Source: Macropodus opercularis (taxonomy: Eukaryota > Chordata > Actinopteri > Anabantiformes > Osphronemidae). Taken from it: a stretch of DNA of 64,000 nt. The stretch lies in NCBI GenBank assembly GCA_030770545.1, contig JAUCMP010000026.1:7420501-7484500 (forward strand), in the 5' to 3' direction. The position numbers and the translations under genes are program-made. Positions 24,345 to 35,779 of this stretch are shown in pieces; the stretch's first letter is position 1; each line of letters starts with the position of its first letter. Under the pieces are notes generated by a model that saw only the letters and a list, made by a program, of their open reading frames with translations, searched no databases and was not told the DNA's origin.

Positions 24345-27300
24345 GTCTCTAAACACCATTAGACATCTGCTCTGAGAGCATTGCCTCTACTACCCACCAT
24401 CCACCATAAAAATCAATACAGGACTGGGGTGTGTGCGTGCGTGTGATCTTGCTCATTTTTCTATGGAAAGCCATTTTTCGTCAATGACAAAACCAGAGCA
24501 AGGCTTCAAGCCACAGAGCCCCCTACCTGATGATTGATGAGCCCTCTAGGATTGTGTGTTTCTTGTGCTTCCTTCCTCTGTCTGTTTGTTGTTGATTTTT
24601 TTTTGAGGGGGGGCTCATCTCAATATATTTCATGCACATGCTTCTTTTGGCTTCTTCTAAATAGACAGTTTTGTGACAGGTGAAATTGAAAGACTCTTTC
24701 CAGGCAAATCATCTTCTATACTGTATACATTAGGAGCGATAACATGATGCGCTGTAATGATTAGAGAACCGAGAATTAGAGATAAAATGTATGTCTAATT
24801 TTCCTTGGATAAAACAATATCTAATGTTTCTAGTGGATGCGTGTTTGGAAGCTTTTCTAAATGTTTGACAGTTATGGTATTTATACTTGCGGTTCGCCGG
24901 TTCCTGCGTTTCGGGAATGTTGAGCACACAGATGCCCGGCTCTGTGAGACCTTCTGACAGATCTCTGTGCAGCAGGCACCGTAATCCCAGCAGCTGTTAC
25001 CATGGCGAGGTTTCCTCTGTACAGTTTCCAACCGCAATTCCAATAGGAAAATATTAGCACTCATTTCACAGAGGCCTTACAGTTATTGCCTGGGCCAGCC
25101 GTAGGGATTCAGTTGCATACTGTAATTGTTGGTACATTTACGCATTATTACTCACTGTACAGCTATATCGTGACCAGCAGAACAGCCTCTCATACCCCTC
25201 AAAGCCCTGAGTCATCAACATGTTTGCTATCATTAAAAGTTGGTGTCTAAACTCAGCCGTGGTTTTTATTCACTTCAAGTAATGATAGTAAACGAGCACT
25301 TGGCAGACAAATGTGCTGTGTACGTGCCTATGAACAGCTGACTGGGAAAATTGCGCTAATGTGGCCAAGAGATGATTTTCGTAAACGCTGCAGTGTGTGT
25401 GTTTGTCTGTCGAGCTAAGCCTGCACCTGCAGTGTTACACAGCCATGAACTGTGTGGAAATGAAAACACTTAAACTTCCTTGACACAATCTGGAAAGGCG
25501 AGGAAACATATGGAATCCACACTTATTATGGCTCCGCACCTCAAGTGAGAAGATGGATGGCTTCACAGATGTGCCTGACAGACTGATAAACCCACTGGCC
25601 TCAGCCGGTTGGGCACATTTCCTAAAGCGCTGAATGAAAATGAGACATGTTAACTTATATCATGTGCAGTTACTTTTTTTTTTTTTATCCCACTTTGTGT
25701 CTTATTTCATTTCAACTTTCAGCCTAGGTTCGTTGTTTTCATCTTTGTGACTTCCACCAGTAAGAGAAAGTGGTAATTGACAGCACTTGCAAAAATATTT
25801 GAGTCCTTCAAAAACCCTTGGTTCTCATCTAAGCCTCCCATTGTTTCTCATCATCATTGTGCATTCACAGAGTGGAGCAACATTCCTCTATGCTGCTTGG
25901 CTCAAGGTTTTTTGATCTCCACACATTGCGACTGAGGTGAAGGGAAGTGAAGTCCTCAGATGTCTATGGCTCCTCATGCCCAAAGTTTGAATTTCATTAA
26001 AGACCCTCTCGGCTCCCCTGGCTACCAGGAACAAAGCGTGAGATGGACTCAGTGGTAATCCTGCCTGCGAGGTGCTGGTGGCAAAGGTCACTCGTCGCCA
26101 GCAGATGAATCCTGTGGTCGGGTGGCAGAGGCTATGATAGAGAGGAGAAGGAGACAGAGGAGCGCTTTTTTCTCAGGTTATCCAGGGAGAATCTAATGAG
26201 GAGGATTGGAGGAGAAGCCATGCTGCTGTTTGGGTGGAGGCAAGAGGAGAGCGGCGGGGAAACTTCAATACAGAAGGCAGCAGAGAGGAGGACGAGGTAG
26301 ACAGGGAGGAAACTCTAATGTGTAACATGAAGAGAAAAGGAGAGTGAGACATAAGGCACAACCAAGGGTTGCGTTCTGCGGTGTTGTGTGTGCCACTTAC
26401 TTCCTAAGGACAAGCCCAAGGCTAACAAAGCAGAAATTCTGCAGATGCGCTGACCTTGGTTTGGGAAGCAAAGCCTTAATAAGGACACTGTCTAAAGAGG
26501 AAAAAAAAAAACGTGTCTGCTTCTCTCCAGAGCAAACACTTTCTCCATCCCTGTTTCATACACTCCTTTCATTAGAACCTAGAGGAACCTATAGGCACCA
26601 GAATGAAGCCACCCGTCGCACTGGATACATTAAAAGGGTGGATTAGACAGTGTCTGACATGAGAAACATGAAACTGACTTTGAACGTGTTCGCAGCGCAT
26701 GATTAGTAAAAGACTGTGAAATTTCTAACTTAATTATAAGAAGCTTTCATAGTAATAGGATTTTAGACTCAGTCATTTTGGTTTCATCTCTCAAACACTG
26801 CTTTGGAGCATGTTACACTTCATCATATAGTAAAAGCAAAAATTGAAACGTTTAATGTTAAAGTGGTTTCATGACTTTTCCTCTGACTTTGGTGCTGATG
26901 TCGCCTTTTAAACAACGAAGGCGCTACAAAAGAATTTAAAATCCACAGAGGTCTTGGATTCAGTAAGACTGAATTCAGTAGTTTGGACCTTGTGAGTTTG
27001 GATTGACTGCTATTGCTTTTCCTCTTTTTAGCTTTGATTCTACTTAAAAGTATTTGGTAAATGTACTGGTAGCGACTACATAAGTAGAGTCAGATCATCA
27101 CAAGTCACAGTTTACATTAATTATCTCCTGATACCATAATTTACTGAAACATTTAATGCAGATAGTAAATATAGTAAAATAATTCTTTAAAAAGAAAATT
27201 ACATCCACATGTTGGAATCGAAGTGAAAAAATGGACAACAGAATTAAAAGGATTACTGCTGCTCCTACATATAAAGAAGAGCTAGAAGTGTTGGTTTTAC

Positions 27301-28535
27301 ATTTGTGATATGACTTCTTGCTTTTTTGATTATATTCAGTCATCTGTCAAAAAGAAAAGGTTTCCTCCATGCTGCACTGATTTGAGGTGCTTGCATCAGA
27401 GCAGCTGGCTTAGAGCTGGCTGCACTAAGAAACTTTGACAAGTAGTCAATGTGAGTCCTCACGGGTGTGTGTGTTTTTCTAGTCTGGCTCAGTCAGTCAG
27501 AGCACTTTTTGGTCCCCTGGAGATAAAAAGAACTTCCACCAAGCCTTAATACTGTAGATAATTTGCGCCATGATGTTTTTATAACGAGGCAAGGGATTAG
27601 GGTTTTGTTGTAGCTTTCCATCTTGAATTCAAGATTAAAAAACAGGGCTTGTGTGCCACCAATTTAAAAGAGAGGAGATTTTGAACCTGACACATGGATC
27701 TGACTGTAGGACAGAAATGCTGTCAGAGGAACGGAGAGGGAGAGAGGAGGGCAGGCAAGTGACCACTAGGCTGTTCATGCAAGTGGATCCAGTTGTATAA
27801 CCATTACATGCACGTCAGAGTTTGTTTCTCCAAGACCTTTAACACAGCCTACTGAACATGCCAAAGCAAATCCCTGTGAATTGGCCCAGCGCTCCAACAT
27901 TAATCTGAGGCAGGGGTGACCATCCACAGTCTAAATTGAGCCCTCAGAGACCATTCACCCAGAGAGAAAGCGTTGTTAGAGAACTAGAGAGACCAGGAGG
28001 GTAAAGTGTGCCCCAAGTCCCAAGCTCGTGCTGCTGCTGGAGATGAGATAAGGGCTATCAGCTGTGCGGTTCCACTGAGAGGAAGTGCTGCATTCTGATG
28101 CTAAGAGCAGCAGCCACCGCCAACAGGCTCAGAGACCTAAATACGGGCTTAGGCAGGCATCAAAGGCCCTACTGGAGCCAATATAAGTGGAATGCCAATA
28201 GAAAATGGTCCAAAGATGCATGGCACCGATGCAGCCATCCGTGCCAAAAAATACCCAGTGACTCGCAGTCTCTCTTGTAGAGCGAGTTTACAGCACTCTA
28301 GTTATTTCTGCCGGATTCACAGTATGCGACTCTTTTCAGCGGTGCTATTTTGCATTGTGCTAAGCTTTGCTATCTTTTGTTCTGATTCACCCAACAAATT
28401 AAAAGAGGAGCAGGCGTACTGACATTAGCATTTGGCAGGCTGTACTTCATAGTTAAAAACATAACTCATTTCTCTCCAGTAGTTAACGTTATTGTTTCAA
28501 CCTCAGTAACTTTCTTTATTTGCCGCTGTTGCTTT
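24345..28535. other. Unique non-coding DNA
   Basis: No gene is supported. The main feature is the purine tract at 26120-26350. A T-rich run at about 25672-25688 and short frames of up to 100 codons carry no recognisable domain. Confidence 0.5.
26120..26350 (+). repeat. Purine-rich (GA/GGA) low-complexity stretch
   Basis: The plus strand is strongly biased to G and A, with repeated GGAGGA, GAGGAG and AGAGAGG words but no fixed unit. On the minus strand it yields a serine/leucine-rich frame, a composition artefact and not a protein. Confidence 0.65.
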
Positions 28536-28539
28536 CGGG

Positions 28540-28830
28540 GGAAACCAGTGATTGCTAATCATTTTCATTTGCATGAAGATAAGTCTAATATGGTTGCTGG
28601 CTAATCCCCTCCTTCTAAGTGCTGGATAACAGAACATTTTTAGCTTTTAATCCATTAATGAAATTTGTTTGCTCATTGACTTAAATCATCACCGTAATTA
28701 TAGGCACAAATTTATCATTTCGAGTTATTTGAAATCATTTGTATTGTACGCGGCATTTGCATATAGGAATTAATGACAGTGATGTGTCATTAATTGATCA
28801 GATTTTTCATAGTCATTACAATGCAAATCA
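28540..28830. promoter_or_regulatory. Octamer/homeodomain-rich candidate enhancer
   Basis: Three exact POU octamers occur within 262 bases: ATTTGCAT at 28567-28574 and 28755-28762, and ATGCAAAT at 28821-28828. Between the last two is a perfect 11-bp inverted repeat, AATTAATGACA (28768-28778) and TGTCATTAATT (28785-28795), with a six-base loop; each arm carries a homeodomain TTAAT core. Further TAAT words fill the block. POU and homeodomain proteins bind such sites in enhancers. That this is a working enhancer is inference. Confidence 0.4.
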
Positions 28831-29059
28831 CACAGGCATGAGGGGTGAAGTTAAAGTGAAAGGTTTAAAGCCATAAACTACTTCTAATATTCGCTTCTAC
28901 GTTTTGACATTTTAGTCATATTCATATATTGTTTCAGATTGTTAAAACATCCAGTGACTTGCATGCGATGTACAAGTGAGGGGCCGTCTCATATTTTATG
29001 TATATGTTGACCCATTGCTCTGTCATGAGTGCATCTCACAGAGGAGAGGCGAAGGTGCA

Positions 29060-29180
29060 TGACTGGAATCATTCTGACATCCTTAAATGCATACAAATTT
29101 GCTGGTCAGCACTTTGAAATCATTAACCATTGTTTAGTGTCTAATGCACATATTAATTATGCATGGTGGATTAAGATTTA
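29060..29180. promoter_or_regulatory. Candidate conserved non-coding element
   Basis: It carries ATTAATTATGCAT (an octamer-like word joined to a homeodomain site), AAATGCAT and AACCATTGTTTAG, and has no repeat signature. It lies 230 bases after the octamer cluster and may belong to the same regulatory block. Inference only. Confidence 0.22.
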
Positions 29181-29184
29181 CGCA

Positions 29185-30345
29185 CTTTACTGTAGCCTCG
29201 TATTTTAAGTGGCATTTATTGATTGCTCACAGTTTTTCCATTACATCTAACACTTTTTGGAAGCTTGTGTGTTTGTTACTGCACACTCGGCCCTTTGTAT
29301 TGATTTAGACAAAGAACGTACGTGGTCTGTGGCGTGAAAACATCTCTTGCTCACGCCGCCGTCCGTGGACGGTGGAGGTTTGCGAAGAAGGCTCAGTAGC
29401 TGTGGATCTCAAACACAGATGCAGTCATTGCACGCAAACCACTGTCAGTTCTCATCACTCCCAAAGACCCCGAGGGCTGGAGTGTGCATGTGAGTGAGGT
29501 GCTTACTTTGTGTTCCTCAGCCCTGATAGCCACCCTTGAGGCACCTTTCATCCAGAGATGTGCTCTCTGCTATTTTCAGCCCCTCTATATGTGAGCGCCA
29601 CAGCCATCAAGAAGTACTAAATTGGAAAACGTACGAGTGGCATCAAATAAATCTAAGGTTCCACAAGCTTTTCCCCCCACCTATTATAGAGCTGACTGAC
29701 CAGCCAACACAGTATCTATTTAATAAATAGTTTTCACTGCGGTGACTCCTGGGGAAAGGGGCAGGAAAAACAAAACATCCCATCCGCTTCCACAGTCTGC
29801 ACAGACTGCAGGAAGATTTTATGTCTAAGCAACAAAAAAATACATGGTGGCATAGGCGATGAGAGCAAGGTATGCACTGTAGTTGATTTTAGTTTGCTTT
29901 GTTTTGTATTGGCAAAGGCTATTATTTTGAATAAATAATCGTGTTAATAGCACGGGACATGATTGCTAATGCCACTATATTAATTTGTAATGCCAGAGAC
30001 AAAATATCCGACCATGCTGACGTTGTGACAACCAGAGAGAAGTTACATGTTATAAATATCTTGGTGCTGGGTTGGATGCGTGTCTATGTTTGGAGTTGCA
30101 TGTTTGAAACCCTTATGTAGACGCTAACATTGAAGTCTGGGTTTTATTCTCAACATAAGATTTTTTATTTTTTCCAGCATTCGTGTCTTCTGCATGCATG
30201 AACACAGCAAAACGAAAAGAAAGTCAGAATGGCGTCTTCATACATGGTTACCTGCTTTAAGTATTGTTTACTTCGTATTTTCACCTGCGTTTTAATCTGC
30301 CAGCTTACTGGACCCTTTCTGTGTGCGTTAGCATGTTCCCTTTGT
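29185..30345. other. Unique non-coding DNA, nothing supported
   Basis: No gene, recognised repeat or notable structure was found. A 64-codon frame at 29536-29730 matches nothing I know. Confidence 0.55.
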
Positions 30346-30351
30346 GCCAGC

Positions 30352-30520
30352 GCCGGTTACGTTAATTGGTGACTCTAAATTGCCTGCAGGTGCGAATGTG
30401 AGCGTGAATGGTTTTCATATCTTTCTGTGGGTCCTGTGATGCGCCACCTCTCTCCCGGTGTCATCAGGGAAAGGCTGCAGCCCCCTCACAGCCCTCAAAG
30501 GGATGAGTAGTATAGCAGTA
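30352..30520 (+). mobile_element. Degenerate teleost repeat ('GGTGACTCTAAATTGC' type)
   Basis: I recognise TTAATTGGTGACTCTAAATT, then GTGCGAATGTGAGCGTGAATGG, a decayed middle, and GGCTGCAGCCCCCTCACAGCC with CTCAAAGGGATGAGTAG. This order matches a very abundant fish interspersed repeat usually seen in SINEs or LINE 3' tails. This copy is diverged, with several small deletions in the middle, and has no coding part. I cannot assign the formal family name. It sits about 20 bases before a second retroelement tail. Confidence 0.6.
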
Positions 30521-30540
30521 AACTTGAAATGTTGCAGCTT

Positions 30541-30611
30541 TAAGCTTGTCTCCCTTGAAACTGAGGTTACTAACCTCAGTGGAATCTACCTGGTTAAATA
30601 AAGGTTAAACC
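30541..30611 (+). mobile_element. Non-LTR retroelement 3' tail fragment
   Basis: The fragment reads TTGTCTCCCTTGAAA, a hairpin, GGAATC, then CTACCTGGTTAAATAAAGG. This end, including the 'CTGGTTAAATAAAGGTT' terminus, is typical of 3' tails of fish non-LTR elements, where reverse transcriptase recognises the RNA end. The hairpin at 30560-30580 is perfect: ACTGAGGTTA, one base, TAACCTCAGT. Only the last 70 bases or so survive, as expected for a 5'-truncated insertion. The family name is not certain. Confidence 0.55.
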
Positions 30612-30619
30612 ATCTCTTT

Positions 30620-33600
30620 ATTCAGGCACAATGCCATCATTTCTTTTTCTTTTTTTTCCACCCACCGCGATGACAATCCTGTTGAATGATTAACATTCTG
30701 AGCCCCTCTGTTAGAGTGAGATGAGTTCAGAATCCTTGAACCTGAAATTCAAAGCTATCAGGTGTTGCTAATGTGCTTGCAATTTCCTCCCAACCTCTTA
30801 ATGCAACCTGCTGAAAAACGGCATCAATATTACAGGGAGTGATGCTTTTTGTCACAATGCTGCCTGTAAGCATACAAGACAGCTTTCACATCTGATTATG
30901 ACCCTTCATAAGCATCTTTCCCATTCCTGCCCTAAACATCGCTTATGGCTACAGAGGCGTTCATATGGCCCCAATCTCTCCATGTCAGAGTGGCAGGAGG
31001 GTAATCACTGGTGACAGAACTGCCCGTCTGAGTAGCTTTCTCTGCGGTGTGCGTGTGGAGGCAATTTTGTGCATGTTACACGCTGTCTGCCTGAGTGGCC
31101 TTTGCAGTAGATGTGGTGGATATTTCTCCATCACCACAATAGGCCTCAGGTCCTCCACCCATTCCTTCTCATCATAGTGTGACCCCCTGACATTCACCTG
31201 GGAGTGCGAGGAGCACATGATGAGCTGCTTGTCCAAAGGCTGCCTGCAGGGATTGTGGGATACTGTGACAGAGTCTGTGAGAGGCGGTGACATGCAGACA
31301 AAGCAGCAGCCAGGCGTTTTGTTGCATGCGGGTGTACATCTGTGCATTTGTGTGCCTGTGTCTGGGTTTGTAATCATGTGATATATATATGAAGCATGGA
31401 TAAAAGAGGTGGCCAGTGTCACAGGGGAGGCTTTCACTTTCTTCCGGCTTTGAAATCACACAGTTCATGTAAGCACCTCGAGGATAAAACTGCTTATCCA
31501 TTCTTTCTCCTCCGTCCCATCCAATCTTACTGCTGCACACACTGTTTAGAATTCATTCTGGAGCTTATTTTTATTCCGGACCAAGTCGGGCTGTTTCATT
31601 CTTTTGAATCTCACTTTCGGATCTGACGCTGACATTGATAACCGGAGCAAGCGCTGCCTGTCTCAGGCTCTTTTACCCAGTTTTTACTTTCACATCACAA
31701 AACACAAATTTACTAATTGAAAATAACAACCACAGGCCTATTATATTGTTCAATTACTAAGAACTAAATGCTGCTTTTAAAAATAAAATTCCTGAATCAA
31801 ATTGTCTCACTGCGTTTACAGTCCTGAAACCATCAGCCGCATGTTGTTGCCGGCGTTACCGTATGTGTTGCTGTCCTCCACCTGATCTGCATAACAAGAG
31901 GAAGATACAGTGAGCAGATTTATGACCATGTCTGACAGTTTTAACAATGAATCCAATACTAGGAACAGAAAAGGTAAAAAAGGAGATTGCCAAAATTGAG
32001 AATAACAGATTGCCAGTGAGACAGAGATGGAGAAGAGTGTTTGTGTATGTAGGACAGAGTGGTAGGATGTTCTTTATTGTTTTGCTGCATTGTGTATTTG
32101 TAGTTTGTATGATAGCTGCCAGGTTTATGTAAAATCCATATTTAAGCGCTAAGCTGCCACATGGGTTCAGGCAAACCTCATAAATAGTTAACCTTCAAAA
32201 CACTGGGGCAGCCGTACAAACTTTCTCTGGTTAGACCGTAAATGAACAGATGAATTCAATTTAGCTTTTTCCACTACCCCCCCTCTGGCTCACCTCGCAC
32301 TTGTGGCACACCCTTAACCGCTCTCATGTCTGCTGTTTTCCTCCTTGGCCCCGGTCCAGCTGAGCTGTCAGATGAAGGCCTCGCGTTAGCCCCGTCCGTT
32401 GACGTCAAACTGGCGCACAGCGTTTCTGCATGGCATCTGCCAAATGGCCGTAGCCTGTCAGGCTCTTCTCTCTGTCAGTGAGTAATTGGCACAGATACAG
32501 TATGAGGAGACACATACAGGTGGCGGTCTCCACTCTATGGGTCCTCCCTCCCCACCCTTAGGACCCCCAAGGGGCCCATTGAAGCAGTGGTCCTGTGGTG
32601 GCAGCCTGCTTGTGTATATATTATGGGCAATATCCCGTACTCCTTCACAAACTTTAAGTGCCAAAATAAAACACAATTGGCCGTCTGGAGCGGAGCTGTA
32701 ATGGCGTGCATTCATTTTAGGGATTGAAAAGTTTTTCTCCTCCATGGAAAATGATGGTGGGATATTTTGTGTTTGCTAATTTAACAGATGGCATTTGTTC
32801 TCTGCTCTCACTAACCCTGTACCTCCTGCAGTATGCCAGACTCAGAATTCAGCAGCATATGTGGTACAGCAGGGGTGTTAGTCACGGTGCAATAGCCAAA
32901 TCCCAAACAGGTTGTAAATGCAGGTCTGCCTTTCTAGTCTCTCTGTCTACATCCCCATTGCCCTGCTAAAACCTGACTTCCCAGTGTTCAGAGATTTGCT
33001 AGTGGCTGCTCCGAGGGCTGCTTACCTGTCAGACATAAGGCAGAGTTAGTCACTGTAACAAAGGGATTGTCAAATAAAGTGTCCAAGAGTGTTAGACACC
33101 AGGTTAAAGCTCTTCCTCGGCTCTCGACTAGTCACCATGTTCAAACCTGGTATCATCCAAGAAGCTCTTTATTAAAAATATATGCACGACCTGTATACAC
33201 AGAGCATGAATTTTATTCATGTTCTGTATCACAGGCAGTACCTTCTAAGTGAGCGCACATAAGGCACCTGTATATACGGCCTAGCGCTTCAGAGCTTTTT
33301 CTAATCCGTTCCCTCGCTCCACACAAAAACAATCCATCATTGTGGTTTGTTTCAAAACGCACAGAAACAGTTTTTCACGTGATAAAGATTTAAACCTTTG
33401 GACCCTATTTCTAGCTGTATACAAGTCAGACTATCGAGTGATACAAAACATGTGCGTCTCCTAAGAATTTCTGGGAATGACTGACATCTTAAAATGTCAG
33501 TTTTGTTTTCTGCTTTTCACCATGGATTACTGGGGCAGATATGGATTTTTTTGTCTGTCTTTAAAATGATCTTTCTATAGTATTTGCTCATGGCAAAAAC

Positions 33601-35280
33601 ATGATAGCTAACATTGCAGCTCTGTCTTTGATAAGTCAAGGACAGACAAGTAAAATAAGTATGGATGTATTCTACCTGACCTCACACCTTAGGTCAGCAT
33701 CTTATATTTGAATGCACTTGAACATGTAAAAACGTACGAGCACCAAGTTTATGTCCATGAACATTAAAATGTTGAGTCAAAATGAGCTGGATGCATTGAT
33801 TTTAGACATTAGTGCTGTATGACAGATCCTTCTAGCACCGCAGCTAAACTCCTAACAAGCAGCTAAAGTCGATCGATTTGCATCAACCTTACCCTGCCGC
33901 ATCCATAAACATGGTCCAGGGTTGATCATTTGAGATTCACAATATGCAGCCCGTGTTGAAGTTGCTGTGTTTTTATGGATTACTCTATGTGCAGACAAAC
34001 TCCTAGACAAGTGAACAGAAACGTTAATACTATTCAGCTCCTGTACTCTGTGAAAAGTAAATCTCTCATTAGTATGTAAACAGGACTGTGGTGGGTCAAA
34101 ACAACGAGACCCGATGGACTTCCACTCAGAATAATGTGGCCTCGAGTCTTTCCACTGACAGACATTCAGAGCCCAGGAGCTGCAAGAACCAGACCAGCAG
34201 CCTCCCTGTTGACTCCAGACGGCAATCAACAGCATTGCGAGGCCAGTGAGAGGTCAATACATGATCCAGACACTTATCAACTGGCTCCTGGTAGCCTCCA
34301 GACTGTTAACATCTCCTTAAGTAAATTGTGTGTGCAAGTCACTAAGTGTTCTTCTGCCCTGACACTTCCGTGACCTCAGTAAACATGGCTGATTTTCCCT
34401 CTACACCCCTTCTTCAAATTACACAGTCTGTCTTGCTCTTCATTTCATTGCGGTTTCTATATTGTTTCCATTACGTTTTGCGGAACGAAGCATCAGGAAG
34501 TTAAAACCCTATCCAGGATTCCTTTTTCTGTCTTCCATTTCCTTTTAACGGCCAGATGACGGTTTATTATCTTATTTGTTCTTTTTTATGTTCTGTGAAG
34601 TGAATAGGCCACATAAATTTGGCTGTTGCCGTCTTCAGCTGACACGTCGGCGGACTTGTGGCTGTGGCAGCGGTGCCGTCCCTCCTCCCTGACCCATGTT
34701 ATTTCCATCTTCTTCAACAAGGGAGACGGCTTTTGTACTGGTGTTTGATACAGTTCACCGCAGTGGAACTAAAAGCCTGAATCGCGTGCTTGATCCAACT
34801 CCTTCTGGGGTTTCAGCACTACACAGGCAAGATATTATAGACTCACATTGTCCTTCAGAGGTCTCCACTGTGACATTCCACCATGCACAAGCCATTCTCA
34901 AGGCAGAAGGAGACCAGCGCCATGAGGGCTTTGTGATGGAGGGGGAAAGATAGAGAAATGCACAGTATGCTCATGTGAACGCACACCACAGTCGCTGCAT
35001 ATTGAAGGAGGTGTATACATGCAGAGAATAGGAAAAGGAAGATAGCATTTTAAGGGGGAAAAATCCTATCATCTACAGGGGTGACTTCCAGTGTGTGACC
35101 GTCTGGCATTCAAAATTGATGCTAGTCTGTTTTCATTCCACTTTCTCTGAATCTGCAGGTGCTGTTGCCACGGTGCCTTTAAATATTTCATGCCTCTCCA
35201 ACTTTTATGAGCCGGGCAACGATTCCAAGGTATCGATTCATTTCACCAATCAAAACACCATGTCGTTGGCCTCACATGCT
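30620..35280. other. Unique non-coding DNA
   Basis: No gene is supported. Minus-strand frames of 122 and 150 codons overlap at 30985-31540 but share no similarity with families I know and lack introns or motifs. A full CRE-type palindrome lies at 32399-32408 and an octamer at 33876-33883. A TCTGCAG/GTGCTG junction near 35158 followed by a short open stretch up to CCAAG/GTATCG mimics an exon but is unrecognised. Confidence 0.45.
32399..32408. promoter_or_regulatory. Consensus CRE-type palindrome
   Basis: TTGACGTCAA contains the full cAMP-response element TGACGTCA, bound by CREB/ATF bZIP dimers. It sits in a locally CpG-richer patch (32360-32430). No transcription start is visible nearby, so its use is unproven. 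Confidence 0.4.
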
Positions 35281-35289
35281 GAGGCCTTG

Positions 35290-35545
35290 GCTCCTGGTAT
35301 GCTCCTCTCGTTTTTCTGCTTGATTAATCAATAAATGCCCCTGCAATTTTGCCCAATTAGTTTCACACTTTTCCCATCGATTAAATGGGGAGGAAAAACA
35401 TATTCCATTTTGATGCACATCAGAGGGATCTCAGGCACCTCATCAGGTGGTATTGATCACGGCCAGTCGCCCTTAACGAGCTATGTGCCAATGACCTCCA
35501 TCATTAGGCCCCAAAGCTGCCGGCTTATGCAGACCAGACAAGTGC
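35290..35545. promoter_or_regulatory. Candidate conserved non-coding element
   Basis: Contains TTGATTAATCAATAAATG, CCCAATTAG, TCGATTAAATGG and later CATCATTAGG, in a repeat-free stretch just before a pyrimidine tract. TGATTAATCA is a perfect palindrome of two ATTA-type cores, as bound by paired homeodomain dimers. Function inferred from motifs only. Confidence 0.28.
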
Positions 35546-35559
35546 TGTTGTCATCAACC

Positions 35560-35745
35560 CCCCTGCCAAGCGCTTCCACCCACCCCACCAGCTTTCTCTC
35601 TTTCCTGCCCTCTCTCCCTTCCTTGCTTCATCACCTGTCTCGATAACTCTGGCCTTTCTCCTCTACATCCCCTCCTGCCCCTGTCCTCCTCCCTTCCCTC
35701 CCTTCTTGTTTCTCCCTACATTTCTGTTCTTTATTCATTTCCTCT
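35560..35745. repeat. Pyrimidine-rich low-complexity stretch
   Basis: The plus strand is dominated by C and T (CCCTTCC, TCTCCC, CCTCCC words) over about 185 bases with no fixed period. It gives a spurious serine/leucine/proline-rich frame. It is followed at 35764-35775 by a near-match to the CTCF core on the minus strand (CCAGCAGGGGGT). Confidence 0.65.
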
Positions 35746-35779
35746 TATAATCAGATCATGGCAACCCCCTGCTGGCGAT

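Noticed and set aside
30985..31540. Overlapping minus-strand frames of 150 and 122 codons, the longest in the window
   Set aside because: No recognisable domain or splice context; chance frames of this size are expected in 64 kb on six frames.
35095..35334. Exon-like stretch between TCTGCAG and CCAAG/GTATCG
   Set aside because: The frame runs open through both proposed splice sites and matches no protein I know; splice words alone are common.
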